From: Streptomyces sp. SCL15-4
Lineage (GTDB): Bacteria; Actinomycetota; Actinomycetes; Streptomycetales; Streptomycetaceae
Reading direction: 5' to 3'
Length of the DNA: 64,000 nt
NCBI RefSeq assembly: GCF_033366695.1
Contig: NZ_JAOBTQ010000001.1
Span: 496,001 to 560,000 of the forward strand
Shown here: piece after piece, positions 8,321 to 16,702 of the stretch
Layout of the letters: each line of letters opens with the position of its first letter
Numbering within the stretch: the first letter of the stretch is position 1
The notes under the pieces: model-generated
Seen by the model: the letters and a program-made list of their open reading frames with translations, nothing else
Told to the model about the DNA's origin: nothing
The model's database searches: none
Translations under genes and position numbers: made by a program

Positions 8321-9447
8321 GTCGGCCCCTTGCCGGACTCGGGCCGCACCTTGTGCCAGGTGTCGCGGCCGGTGGCCAGTTCCCACACGGCCCGCCAGGC
8401 GGAGGTCGACTCCAGGATCTCGAAGGGCAGCAGGAGGAACCAGCCCGAGCCCACCCGCAGGACCTCCCACACCGGGTCGCGGGCGACGCGGCGGATGCGC
8501 AGGGCCTCGCCGGCCAGCAGGGCGGCGGCGGGGAGGCGCAGCGCGCGGCGGCGCACCGCTCCGGCGACCACCGGCACCACGGCGAGCTGTGCCAGGAGGC
8601 TGAGCGTCATCAGCGCGACGGCTCCGCGCGGCCGGGGCGGCAGCGGCGGGCCGGCCAGCAGCCGGAAGCCGATGTCCAGTTGGCCGCGGATCCAGCGGGT
8701 GCGCTGTCTGAGCGCGGGACCGACCACCGAGGTGCGCGTCCCGTACGAGAAGGAGACGATCCGGCCCATCCGCACCCCGCGGGCGGCGGCCCGTACGGCC
8801 CATTCGTACAGTTCCTCGACGCCGTCCTCGCGCAGCGGCCCGACGGCGTCCAGCGCCGTGCGGCGGAAGTAGACGGAGCTGCCGAGAAGCATGTGCATGC
8901 CGGTACGGCGGTTCACGTACTCCATCGCGCCGAAGAAGGCGGCCGATTGCGCCAGCGTGGTGCGATTGACCAGGTCACCGCCCGGTTCCGGGAGTTCGAT
9001 GGCGTCCACCACGTCCAGGTCCCGGGTCTCGAGCGCCGTGACCGCCTGCCGCAGCTGGCCGGGGTCCGGCACCGTGTCGGCGTCGTATAGGGCGACGAAC
9101 GGGTCGCCGACGTCGCGCAGGGCGTGGTTGAGGGCCTTGGCCTTGGGGGTCATCGAGGGGACCGCCACCACCCGCAGGTCGCCGGCGAAGTCCGCCCCGG
9201 CCGACTCGGCGACGGCCTCCGCGACCGCCACGTCGTCCGGGGTCCGGGCGTCCAGCAGCCAGCGCACGGACAGCTTCTCGTGCGGGTAGTCCAGCAGCTT
9301 CAGCATGCCGGCCGAGCGCCGCAGGATGTCGGCGGTCTCGCGGTAGAAGGGGATGAGAACGGTGACCGGGGGCAGGTCCGGGCCGTCGGCCCCGGGCGGC
9401 TCCCGGTGTGGGTCGAGACGGGCGGAAGGGAGAAGGAATCCAGTCAC
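8317..9447 (-). CDS. Family 2 glycosyltransferase, membrane-associated
   Basis: This 376-residue protein has the GT2 hallmarks in order: VTVLIPFYRE at the nucleotide-binding strand, ALYDADTVPD (DxD metal site), an acidic acceptor region (EDGVEELYEW) and QRTRWIRGQ, which satisfies the QxxRW motif of processive GT2 enzymes. Two hydrophobic segments follow (ALMTLSLLAQLAVVPVVAG and a later stretch), so it is probably anchored in the membrane with its active site in the cytoplasm. I chose GTG 9447 because AGAGGA lies 7 bases upstream; the longer open frame above it runs through a tandem repeat and is not coding-like. It is the first gene of the leftward operon. Donor and acceptor are unknown; polymer or lipid-linked sugar synthesis is possible. 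Confidence 0.85.
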   Translation of the reverse strand: MTGFLLPSARLDPHREPPGADGPDLPPVTVLIPFYRETADILRRSAGMLKLLDYPHEKLSVRWLLDARTPDDVAVAEAVAESAGADFAGDLRVVAVPSMTPKAKALNHALRDVGDPFVALYDADTVPDPGQLRQAVTALETRDLDVVDAIELPEPGGDLVNRTTLAQSAAFFGAMEYVNRRTGMHMLLGSSVYFRRTALDAVGPLREDGVEELYEWAVRAAARGVRMGRIVSFSYGTRTSVVGPALRQRTRWIRGQLDIGFRLLAGPPLPPRPRGAVALMTLSLLAQLAVVPVVAGAVRRRALRLPAAALLAGEALRIRRVARDPVWEVLRVGSGWFLLLPFEILESTSAWRAVWELATGRDTWHKVRPESGKGPT

Positions 9448-9572
9448 TGTGGTCCTCTGCTGGCGGGTCCTCTGCTGCGGGTCTCTGCCGGGGGCCTCTG
9501 CCGGCGGTCGGGTGGAGGGACGGAGCCCGGGCCGTGGGCCGCTTGTGGCCGGGCGGAGACCGGCGGGGCGCG

Positions 9573-9820
9573 GACGGTACGGCGCGTCGGCCGGACCGGC
9601 GCGGGACGTACGGCGGTCGGCCCGGCCCTCACCGGTCCTACGGCGCGTCGGCCGAACCGCCACAAGCCGTACCGCACATCGACCGGCCTCGCACACGCCG
9701 TACCGCACGCCGACCGACTCCGCGCACGCCGTACCGCACGCCGGCCGATCCGGCGCACGCCGTACCGCACATCGACCGGCCCGGCACGGGCCGTACGGTG
9801 CGTCGACCGGCCCGCGCGGC
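9573..9820. repeat. Tandem repeat array, 31-base unit, about eight copies
   Basis: Units begin at 9635, 9666, 9697, 9728, 9759 and 9790, exactly 31 bases apart, with two more diverged copies upstream (near 9574 and 9605) and a decayed partial copy after the last. Four central units open with the same GCCGTACCGCAC; the other 19 bases vary around CGACCGG. The period is not a multiple of three and no gene covers it. The array fills most of the 592-base gap (9448-10039) between the GT2 gene and the cyclohydrolase gene. I see nothing else in that gap except the GT2 ribosome site. Confidence 0.8.
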
Positions 9821-10039
9821 CGTTCCGGCGGCACGTCCCGCCGGTCACGGCGCCGAGGCCGTCCAAGGCGGTGGCGGACTTCCGAAAGGGCTCGCCGCCG
9901 TTCGGCGCGGACGGCGCCGAGCCGCCTTTCCGGCAGCGCCACGGCCTTGCCCCGCCTCGCCGGCCGGCTCGGCACGACGGTTCCCGGTCCCGGTCAGGGC
10001 CCGGGAGCAAGGGCCGGTGCGGCCCCGGCCGGCGCGCGG

Positions 10040-10684
10040 TCAGACGTCCAGCGCGTGGCCCGCTCGCTCGCGCTTGGCCTTCAGGTAGGCCCGGTTGTTC
10101 TCGTTGAGGAACGTTCCGGTGGTGACGACGTCGGTGATGTCAATCCCGTTCGAGCGCAACTGGGCGCCCTTTTCCGGGTTGTTGGTGAGGAGCCGTACGG
10201 TGGTCACACCCAACGCCTCCAGCATGTCCGCGGCCACTCGGTAGTCGCGCATATCGTGCTCGAAGTTCAATACCGCATTGGCCTCGAAGGTGTCGAGTCC
10301 CTGGTCCTGCAGGAGATACGCGTCGAACTTGTTGTAGAGGCCGATCCCGCGGCCTTCCTGCCGCAGATAGAGGATGATTCCGCCCTCTCGGGAGCAGACG
10401 GCGAGAGCCTCGTGCAACTGCGGGCCGCAGTCGCAGCGCTGCGAGCCGAAGACGTCCCCGGTGAGGCATTCGGAATGCACCCGCACCAACGGTTCGGGGG
10501 TCCGGTCCCAGCCGGGCAGGAGGAGCGCGATGTGCTCGCGGCCGTCCCGCAGACCGTGGAAGCTCACCATCGTGCTGGGCCGGCGACCCAGTCCGGGCAC
10601 GTCGACCGGGACGTCCACCCGGGATCTCACCCGCACCGTCTGCGCCGGCGCGTCAATGACGCCCGAATTCTCCTCCGTGCGCAT
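10040..10684 (-). CDS. ribA: GTP cyclohydrolase II
   Basis: This 214-residue protein carries the GCH II signature. Zinc-binding cysteines are C73, C84 and C86 in SECLTGDVFGSQRCDCG. GTP-binding and catalytic loops include LRQEGRGIGLYNK and LLTNNPEK. It converts GTP to 2,5-diamino-6-ribosylamino-4(3H)-pyrimidinone 5'-phosphate, formate and pyrophosphate, the first step towards riboflavin and some antibiotics. It is a stand-alone GCH II with no DHBP synthase fusion and no other rib gene nearby, so it is probably a cluster-dedicated copy rather than the housekeeping one. Start 10684 has GGAGGG upstream; the in-frame ATG at 10702 does not. It lies 54 bases downstream of the small peptide gene on the same strand and is probably co-expressed with it. 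Confidence 0.92.
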   Translation of the reverse strand: MRTEENSGVIDAPAQTVRVRSRVDVPVDVPGLGRRPSTMVSFHGLRDGREHIALLLPGWDRTPEPLVRVHSECLTGDVFGSQRCDCGPQLHEALAVCSREGGIILYLRQEGRGIGLYNKFDAYLLQDQGLDTFEANAVLNFEHDMRDYRVAADMLEALGVTTVRLLTNNPEKGAQLRSNGIDITDVVTTGTFLNENNRAYLKAKRERAGHALDV

Positions 10685-10738
10685 GTCCCACCCTCCAGCC
10701 ACTCGTTTTCCTGCGGAATTCGATGAACGGTTCGGTGG

Positions 10739-10894
10739 TCATCCCCACTGCGAATCCCCGGGATTTCCGTCGGCCGCGGCGATCTCGTGGTGAGGTGCGT
10801 CGTGCATTCCTCCGAGGGCCGGTGAACCGAGCACCAAGGCAGCCGCCACGATCAGGGCGGCGATGATTCCGTGAAGGTTCTTGGACGCGTCCAT
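10739..10894 (-). CDS. Small exported or membrane peptide (51 aa)
   Basis: The ORF starts at ATG 10894 with GGAGAGG seven bases upstream. The peptide has a short charged N-terminus (MDASKNLHG), a hydrophobic stretch of about 16 residues (IIAALIVAAALVLGSPAL) and a His/Asp-rich tail ending GDSQWG. It looks like a signal peptide with a mature part of 20-25 residues, or a small membrane peptide. It is transcribed divergently from the LuxR-type regulator at 11043 and lies just upstream of the cyclohydrolase gene. The arrangement resembles peptide-signal/regulator pairs, but I know of no proof for this family. A signalling role is inference; it could instead be a structural or precursor peptide. 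Confidence 0.65.
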   Translation of the reverse strand: MDASKNLHGIIAALIVAAALVLGSPALGGMHDAPHHEIAAADGNPGDSQWG

Positions 10895-10983
10895 GGATAC
10901 ACCTCTCCGTCTTTTCCGGCGCATCCGTCCGGATCAGGTCCGGGTGTTTCCCGGTGCACCCCATGCTGCGCAGGAGTTCACTC

Positions 10984-11011
10984 TTGCGACAGGGGAACGC
11001 TGTGGCAAGAT
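10984..11011 (+). promoter_or_regulatory. Candidate promoter of the LuxR-type regulator
   Basis: TTGCGA (10984-10989), 16-base spacer, CAAGAT (11006-11011), about 30 bases before the start at 11043. It lies in the 148-base divergent region shared with the small peptide gene. Confidence 0.4.
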
Positions 11012-11042
11012 CCTGCATCGCGTGAACATGAAGGTGGGACAT

Positions 11043-12074
11043 ATGTGCATGAACGCGCACACCGCGCCCGGAATTCAGGATTCCGACATCTGCGAGGCAG
11101 GACTGGGCTTCTACGCGGACGTACTGAAGGGCCGTACGCCGGCCGAGGAGTGTCCCGAATGCCTGACCCGCCTGGGGCTGCTCCGACGGGGAGCCGACGG
11201 CGGCCTGGTCGCCATACCGCCGGGGCTCGCCGCCATCGGCCTGGTCCGCCCCCTGGAGGCCGCCATCGATGCCCGGCAGCACGCCCTCGACTCGGTGCGC
11301 AGATCGATCAACCGCGCCGAGCAGGTCTACCGGGACACCTACCGCAACGACGGCGTCCAGGCCGCCCGTGTCATCACCGGGGAGGAGATCATCAGCACCA
11401 CCCTCTCCCTGGCCGTGGAGTCCTGCCAGGAGGAACTCCTCACCGCCCAGCCCGGCGGCGGCCGGCCGCGGGAACTGCTGGAGAAGGCCCTCGCCTCCGA
11501 CGTGGCCGCACTCCGGCGCGGCGTCCGGCAGCGCACCATCTACCAGCACACCGTCCGCACCCACAGCCCGACCCTCTTCTACGTGGAGAAGATCTCCGAG
11601 GCCGGGGCCGAAGTGCGCACGCTGGACACGGTGTTCGACCGTCTCATCGTGTGCGACCGGCGGATCGCCTTCGTGCCCGACCCCGGCACCCGGCGGAGCC
11701 AGACCGCCCTGGCCGTCGAACATCCCGGCCTGATCCGGTACCTGGTCTCGGTCTTCGAGGACGCCTGGGAGCGCGCCACCCCGCTCGACTGCCCTCCCGG
11801 TGCCCACCGCCCGCCCCTGCTCGCCGACGAGACCCGCCGGGCGGTCCTGCAGCTCATGGTGAACGGCTACACCGACGAGGCCATCGCCGGCCGGCTCGGC
11901 ATGAGCGTCAGGACCGTCGCCAACCACGTGCGCAAGGCGTCGGAGGTCTTCAACAGCCGCAGCCGCGCCCAGCTCGCGTACCTCATCGCCAAGGCGGGCG
12001 CCCTGGACGAAGGGCTCGACACCGCCGTCCGCGCGCCGGAGGAACCGGATTCGCGTGTGGTACGGACCTGTTGA
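11043..12074 (+). CDS. LuxR-type transcriptional regulator
   Basis: The 343-residue protein ends in a LuxR/FixJ helix-turn-helix: LMVNGYTDEAIAGRLGMSVRTVANHVRKA. The N-terminal part has a winged-helix-like segment (GLGFYADVLKGRTPAEECPEC through LGLLRR) followed by a helical linker and a domain without receiver or AAA motifs. This resembles the TrmB-like/LuxR regulators common in Streptomyces, so the input signal is probably not phosphorylation. ATG 11043 is preceded by GAAGGTGGG; upstream in-frame starts lack this. It is divergent from the 51-residue exported peptide and immediately upstream of the radical SAM operon, so it probably controls one or both. Targets and ligand are unknown. Confidence 0.8.
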   Translation: MCMNAHTAPGIQDSDICEAGLGFYADVLKGRTPAEECPECLTRLGLLRRGADGGLVAIPPGLAAIGLVRPLEAAIDARQHALDSVRRSINRAEQVYRDTYRNDGVQAARVITGEEIISTTLSLAVESCQEELLTAQPGGGRPRELLEKALASDVAALRRGVRQRTIYQHTVRTHSPTLFYVEKISEAGAEVRTLDTVFDRLIVCDRRIAFVPDPGTRRSQTALAVEHPGLIRYLVSVFEDAWERATPLDCPPGAHRPPLLADETRRAVLQLMVNGYTDEAIAGRLGMSVRTVANHVRKASEVFNSRSRAQLAYLIAKAGALDEGLDTAVRAPEEPDSRVVRTC

Positions 12075-12100
12075 CCCCTCGCTCAAGGTCACTTTAGGGT
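12071..12100 (+). promoter_or_regulatory. Candidate promoter of the rightward biosynthetic operon
   Basis: TTGACC (12071-12076), 18-base spacer, TAGGGT (12095-12100), 50 bases before the radical SAM start. The -35 overlaps the stop codon of the LuxR-type gene. Confidence 0.4.
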
Positions 12101-12149
12101 TGCGTCCGGATCACCGAACAATGGACTTACGGCCACAGATGGGGATTCC

Positions 12150-13355
12150 ATGGACGAGAACGGCATATCTCAGCGCAGTTCGGTGGAAACCTCCGATTCC
12201 GCAGCCACGCTGCCGCCGGTCAGTCTCGATCAGGCCCACTCCCCGCAGAAGGTGCTGGCACACGGTGACCTGCTGCGGAGGTTCGTCGCCGGCGAGGAGT
12301 TCAAACCGGTCCACATGAGGATCGGGATCATGGGCGCCTGCAACATGCGCTGCAACTTCTGCAACTTCCACTCCCCCAACGAGGAACAGTTCTACGACCT
12401 GTTCTCCTTCAAGGACTCGATCCCCACCGACAAGGCCGTCACGCTGATGCGGGAGTTCGCGGCCAACGACGGCCGCGCGGTGACCTTCTGCGGCAGCGGC
12501 GAGTGCACCATCCATCCCGGGTACACGGAGATCAGCCGGGCCGCCCACGAGGCCGGACTGCGCATCGGTCTGATCACCAACGGCTCCCGGCTCGGCCGTC
12601 CGGCCGTCGCCGAGACCGTCGCGGCCACCCACACCTGGGTGCGCATCGGCCTCAACGCCGGGACCGAGGCCACGTTCAACGAGATCACCCGGGACCGGGA
12701 GCAGACCTTCGCCTCCTTCGTCTCAGCGGTCGGACGGCTGCGGGAGACGGCGGTGGCACCGGACTTCCGGATCGGCTTCAACTTCGTGATCACCCGGCAG
12801 AACCACCGGGAGATCCTGGCCGCGGCCCGGATCGGACGGGAGTCCGGGGCCCACTACGTGCGCTTCGAGCCGGAGTTCTACAGCGCGCTCGGCCACGAGA
12901 CCATCGAGACGGTGATGCCGGACATCGCCGAATCCCTGCGCCGGGCGGCCGAGTTGTCCACGGACACCTTCGAGGTCTCGGTACCCAAGCTCGACCGCGG
13001 CCCGATGGACCAGGTCGAGGAGGTCGAGGGCGACTTCGAGCGCTGTCACTACAGCCGATTCGTCACCGCGGTGGGCGCCGACGGCAATCTGTATCCGTGC
13101 CCGCAGGTCCACCTCAACAGCCGCTACCTGATCGGCAACGTGCTCGACCAAGGCTACGCCGAGGTGCTGGAGGGCGGCCCGCGCGCCGAGTGGGAGGCCG
13201 CCAATCCGCGCCGTACCGACCTGTGCAAGTCGTGCTTCTACCGCCCGCAGAACGAACTCCTGGAGCATCTCCACCGCGGTCAGATCCAGCTCGACCAGGC
13301 GCTGGACGCATACGCCGTGGAAGTCCCGAGCACCCTGCACGCCGACTTCGTCTGA
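12150..13355 (+). CDS. Radical SAM enzyme with SPASM-type C-terminus
   Basis: The 401-residue protein has the radical SAM cluster motif CNMRCNFC (C64, C68, C71) after a 60-residue N-terminal stretch. The GSGECTIHPGY and LITNGS segments belong to the SAM-binding barrel. The C-terminal cysteines (ERCHYSRF, LYPCPQ, CKSCFY) are placed as in SPASM/Twitch domains that hold auxiliary Fe-S clusters. Such enzymes perform radical oxidations, epimerisations or peptide crosslinks; examples in small-molecule pathways are the BtrN-type aminocyclitol dehydrogenases. A peptide substrate is possible given the small ORF nearby, but a sugar or cyclitol fits the rest of the cluster better. It starts at ATG 12150 behind GGGGA and heads the rightward operon. 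Confidence 0.85.
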   Translation: MDENGISQRSSVETSDSAATLPPVSLDQAHSPQKVLAHGDLLRRFVAGEEFKPVHMRIGIMGACNMRCNFCNFHSPNEEQFYDLFSFKDSIPTDKAVTLMREFAANDGRAVTFCGSGECTIHPGYTEISRAAHEAGLRIGLITNGSRLGRPAVAETVAATHTWVRIGLNAGTEATFNEITRDREQTFASFVSAVGRLRETAVAPDFRIGFNFVITRQNHREILAAARIGRESGAHYVRFEPEFYSALGHETIETVMPDIAESLRRAAELSTDTFEVSVPKLDRGPMDQVEEVEGDFERCHYSRFVTAVGADGNLYPCPQVHLNSRYLIGNVLDQGYAEVLEGGPRAEWEAANPRRTDLCKSCFYRPQNELLEHLHRGQIQLDQALDAYAVEVPSTLHADFV

Positions 13356-13423
13356 CGGCCGTGCCGCCGGCCCGGCGGCCGGAAACACCCACCCACTCTC
13401 ACGGAATCGGTCCGGCACACACC

Positions 13424-15511
13424 ATGCAGATCCGCCACTTGCAACGGGTCCTGGCGCCCGAGCCGGCCCCACGTGACACCCCCGGCGGCCACCCGCTCCG
13501 CTCCATCGTGCGGCGGCTGGCGCGCGTCGAGCGCGAGGGCTCACGCGTCACCGTCATCGCGTCCGCCACCACCGTGCGCGACGGCCTCCGGCGCGAGGAG
13601 CTGACGCTCGGCTCGCCGGCGCGCGGCGAGTTCCGCGCGGTCCTGCTCTCCCCGGAGCACGCCCGGCCGGGGCCCGGCGTGCTGGTCCTCGGCGGCAAGA
13701 ACGCCCGGCTGGAACAGCTGACCGGCGAGGCGGCGCCCGACCACCCGGACCGCAACACCGCCGAGCGCCTGGCCCGCGCCGGTCTCACCACGCTGGCGTT
13801 CGACCACGGCGTCCTCGGCGGCGTCCCGTCCGAGCGGCTCGGCGGGCGGGACGAGGGGGCCGTCCTGGCCCACGCGTTCACGCTCACCGGCCGTTGTCTG
13901 CTCGGCGCCCTCGTCGGGGACGCGCTCGGCGTCCTGGCGGTGCTGCGCGCCCATCCGCTGGTCGACGGCGAGCGCGTCGGGCTGCTCGGGCACAGCATGG
14001 GCGCGGCCGTGGCGCTGCACACCGCGCTGCTGGCCGAGCGTCCGCTGCCGGTGTGCGCCGCCAGTCATCTGGGCACCTATCCGGCCCTGTTCGGACGGCT
14101 CTTCACGGGCTTCGAGGGCGCGGTGCTGCCGGGCATCCTCGAATACGCCGATCTGCCGGACCTCTACGCCGCCCTGGCCCCGGCGCCGCTCCAGCTCCAG
14201 TACGGCACCGACGACCCCTTCCTGGACCCGGCCGACACCCGTGCCGCCGCGGAGACGGTCCGCCGGGGCTACCGGACGGCCGGTGTGCCGGAGCCCGAGG
14301 TGCTCGAACTGCCCATGGGTCACGGCACCCACGTGGCGCACGCGGCGCGGTTCCTCACCCGCGCGCTGGCCGCGCCCGCTGCGGACCCGGCGCCCGTGCC
14401 GGCCCAGCGCATCCGCTTCGACGCCACCGAGCGTCGAGCCGTTCTGGACCGCGTGGACACGGCACTGGCCTCCGGTGTCCTCACCCAGGGACCGCTGGTC
14501 GCCCGGTTCGAGGAGCTGGCCGGCGACTGGACCGGCACGGCGGGCGTCGCCGTCTCGTCCGGCTCCGCCGCCCTGGAGATCGCCCTGCGGATCCTGGACG
14601 TGGCGGGCGGGACCGTGCTGATGCCCGTCAACACGTTCTTCGCGACCGCCGCCGCGGCCGTCCGCGCGGGCGCCCGGGTCCGGTTCGTCGACATCGAACC
14701 CGAGGGACTGGGCATGGACCCGGCCGCGCTGCGCGCCGCCCTGGACCGCGAGCCCGGCGCCCGGGCCGTGGTGCCCGTCCACATCGGGGGCATCGTGCCG
14801 CCCTCGCTCGACGAGGTGCTCGCCCTGTGCGCGGAGCGCGGCGTTCCGGTCCTGGAGGACGCCGCGCACGCCTTCGGCAGCACCCTGCGCGGCAGACCGG
14901 CGGGCAGCCTCGGCCGGTTCGGCGCGTTCTCCTTCTTCCCGACCAAGGTCGCGCTCAGCGGCGAGGGCGGACTGGTCACCGGCGCGGCGCCGGAGGACCT
15001 GGAAGCCGTACGGCGGTGGCGGGACCACGGCAAGAGTGCCGCGGGCTCCACCCTGCACGACCGGCCGGGCGGCAACTGGCGGCTCAGCGAACTGCACGCC
15101 GCGGTCGGCACGGTGGACCTCGAACGCTTCGCCGCCACCCTCGCCGCCCGGCGGGCCCTCGCCCGGCGCTACGACGCGCTGCTCGACGGGGTCCCCGGAC
15201 TGCGGCCGCATCCGGTGCCCGGGGAGTCCGGGAGCAACTACTACAAGTACCTGGCCCACCTGGACGAGTCCGTCGACCGGGAGGTCCTGAAGAAGCGGCT
15301 GCGGGACCGGCACGGTGTGCACCTGGCGGGCGAGGTGTACGACCACCTCCTGTGCGACCAGCCGTACTTCGGGGCCGCCGCGGGCCCGGACGGCGACTTC
15401 CCGCGGGCCCGGCGGTTCGCCCGGCACCACATCGCGCTGCCCCTGTTCCCCTCGCTCACCGAGGAGGAGCAGGAGCGGGTGGTCTCGGCGCTCCGCGGCG
15501 AGCTGTCGTGA
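13424..15511 (+). CDS. Fusion protein: alpha/beta hydrolase plus DegT/StrS-type PLP aminotransferase
   Basis: This single 695-residue frame joins two enzymes. Residues about 60-315 are a dienelactone-hydrolase-like alpha/beta hydrolase with nucleophile S191 in LLGHSMGAA, an acid in YGTDDPFLD and a histidine in MGHGTHVAH. Residues about 330-695 are a StrS/DnrJ aminotransferase with the PLP lysine K508 in FFPTKVALSGEGG, the VEDAAHAFGS-like strand (LEDAAHAFGS) and the C-terminal NYYKYLAHL core. StrS enzymes transaminate keto-sugars, keto-cyclitols or aldehydes. I see no stop or frameshift at the junction, so the fusion looks genuine. The ribosome site before ATG 13424 is weak. GTG of the next gene overlaps its stop, so the aminotransferase and the reductase are probably made together. 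Confidence 0.88.
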   Translation: MQIRHLQRVLAPEPAPRDTPGGHPLRSIVRRLARVEREGSRVTVIASATTVRDGLRREELTLGSPARGEFRAVLLSPEHARPGPGVLVLGGKNARLEQLTGEAAPDHPDRNTAERLARAGLTTLAFDHGVLGGVPSERLGGRDEGAVLAHAFTLTGRCLLGALVGDALGVLAVLRAHPLVDGERVGLLGHSMGAAVALHTALLAERPLPVCAASHLGTYPALFGRLFTGFEGAVLPGILEYADLPDLYAALAPAPLQLQYGTDDPFLDPADTRAAAETVRRGYRTAGVPEPEVLELPMGHGTHVAHAARFLTRALAAPAADPAPVPAQRIRFDATERRAVLDRVDTALASGVLTQGPLVARFEELAGDWTGTAGVAVSSGSAALEIALRILDVAGGTVLMPVNTFFATAAAAVRAGARVRFVDIEPEGLGMDPAALRAALDREPGARAVVPVHIGGIVPPSLDEVLALCAERGVPVLEDAAHAFGSTLRGRPAGSLGRFGAFSFFPTKVALSGEGGLVTGAAPEDLEAVRRWRDHGKSAAGSTLHDRPGGNWRLSELHAAVGTVDLERFAATLAARRALARRYDALLDGVPGLRPHPVPGESGSNYYKYLAHLDESVDREVLKKRLRDRHGVHLAGEVYDHLLCDQPYFGAAAGPDGDFPRARRFARHHIALPLFPSLTEEEQERVVSALRGELS

Positions 15512-16692
15512 CGCCCGTCGTCCACGCGTTCCGTCGCGGGGCGTGGCAGCCCTCCCTCGACACGGCGGCGCTGCCGGGGCCGGCCGGGATCCGGCTCGCG
15601 CTGGTGCCGGAGATCGTGGCCGCGGACGACCGCCGCTGGTGGGACCGTACGGCTCCGGGCCTGCCTCCCGTACCGGCCGGGCGGCGCGCGCTGCTGCTGC
15701 GCGCCCTGGAGCTGTTCGAGCACGGGGTCCTCACGGTGGGCGGGCTGGGGCGGCAGAGCGCCGAGGACTTCCGCGCGGCGCTGTGGGAGACGGCCGGGCT
15801 CCCCCGGTCCCTCGTCGACCGCTGGTGCGGGATGCTCAAGGCCGCGCCGGCGGAGCGGCCGGTGCCGGAGCCCGACGCGACGGTGGCGCTGGTGGCGTTG
15901 CCGGGCAACACCTTCACCTGCCTGGACGCGGTCCTCGAACAGGCGGAACGTTCCGCCGCGGTGTGGATCCGGCCCAGCAGACGCGAGCCCCTCTCGGCGG
16001 CCCGGCTGACCGCCGCCCTGCTGGAGGCGGGCTGGCCGCCGGAGCGGATCGTGTTCTGCCCGACCGGCCGGCGGGAACTCGACGGCCTGGTCCGGCTCAC
16101 CGACCGTCAGGTCGTCTTCGGCGGTTCCTCGCTGGCCGCGTCGGTCCGCTCCTCGGCCGGGCTGAGTCTGCGCGGGCCCGGCCGTGGCTGTGCGCTGGTG
16201 CCCGAGGACATGGGGACCGCCGAGGCGGTCGAGTGGCTGCTGCCGTTGGTCGCGGCCGACTCCGGCCGGTTCTGCAGCAACGTGCGCACCGTGGTCCGTT
16301 CCGGGCCGGCCGAGCCGCTGGCCACCGCCCTGGCCGGCGCCCTCGACGCGGCCACCGGTGAGCCAGGCGGCGGCGACTGGCCGCTGACGGCCTTCCGGGA
16401 CCCGGGCGCGGCCGAGCGCGCGGCCCGTTCCGTGACGGACCTTTTGGGTCCGGCGGACCGGCTGCTGACCCGCCGGCCGCCGGTCGTCGGGACGCCCGGC
16501 GGCGACCGCTACGTCACCCCGCACCTGGTGCTGATCGGGGAGCCGGACCCTGATCCGCGACGGCACCCGCTGATCGGCCACGAAGTCCCGTTCCCGTTCG
16601 CGGCCGTGGTGAGCGCCACCGGCCCGGCCGCCGAGGCGATCGCCGGCCGGTCCCTGTTCGTGTACCGCCCTCCGGCGCGGGCGACGGCATGA
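15508..16692 (+). CDS. Aldehyde dehydrogenase-superfamily protein, LuxC-like acyl reductase
   Basis: The 394-residue protein has the C-terminal half of the aldehyde dehydrogenase fold with catalytic C256 in SGRFCSNVRTVV, and VALVALPGNTFTCLD at the cofactor-binding region. Sequence outside these motifs is divergent, as in LuxC-type acyl reductases, which reduce activated acyl groups to aldehydes with NADPH. GTG 15508 overlaps the stop of the aminotransferase fusion. The adenylating LuxE/PaaK-like enzyme follows after 10 bases. Together they can form a carboxylate to acyl-AMP/thioester to aldehyde route feeding the aminotransferase. The reductive direction is inferred from this neighbourhood; an ordinary oxidising dehydrogenase is the alternative. 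Confidence 0.75.
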   Translation: MTPVVHAFRRGAWQPSLDTAALPGPAGIRLALVPEIVAADDRRWWDRTAPGLPPVPAGRRALLLRALELFEHGVLTVGGLGRQSAEDFRAALWETAGLPRSLVDRWCGMLKAAPAERPVPEPDATVALVALPGNTFTCLDAVLEQAERSAAVWIRPSRREPLSAARLTAALLEAGWPPERIVFCPTGRRELDGLVRLTDRQVVFGGSSLAASVRSSAGLSLRGPGRGCALVPEDMGTAEAVEWLLPLVAADSGRFCSNVRTVVRSGPAEPLATALAGALDAATGEPGGGDWPLTAFRDPGAAERAARSVTDLLGPADRLLTRRPPVVGTPGGDRYVTPHLVLIGEPDPDPRRHPLIGHEVPFPFAAVVSATGPAAEAIAGRSLFVYRPPARATA

Positions 16693-16702
16693 GGAGAAGT
16701 CG

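Noticed and set aside
9573..9820. CRISPR array (12-base constant block, 19-base variable part)
   Set aside because: The variable parts are themselves related (shared CGACCGG core), the unit is only 31 bases, and no cas gene is nearby. This is a plain tandem repeat.
10685..10738. FMN riboswitch before the cyclohydrolase gene
   Set aside because: The leader is only 54 bases, following the small peptide gene, far too short for the RFN element.
10739..13355. Peptide precursor plus radical SAM maturase (RiPP)
   Set aside because: The small ORF is on the other strand, is separated by a regulator gene, has an export-signal layout and lacks a recognisable leader/core. It is kept only as an alternative.
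12503..13423. Upstream extension of the hydrolase-aminotransferase frame to 12503
   Set aside because: That part is an out-of-frame shadow of the radical SAM gene; the hydrolase fold begins after ATG 13424.
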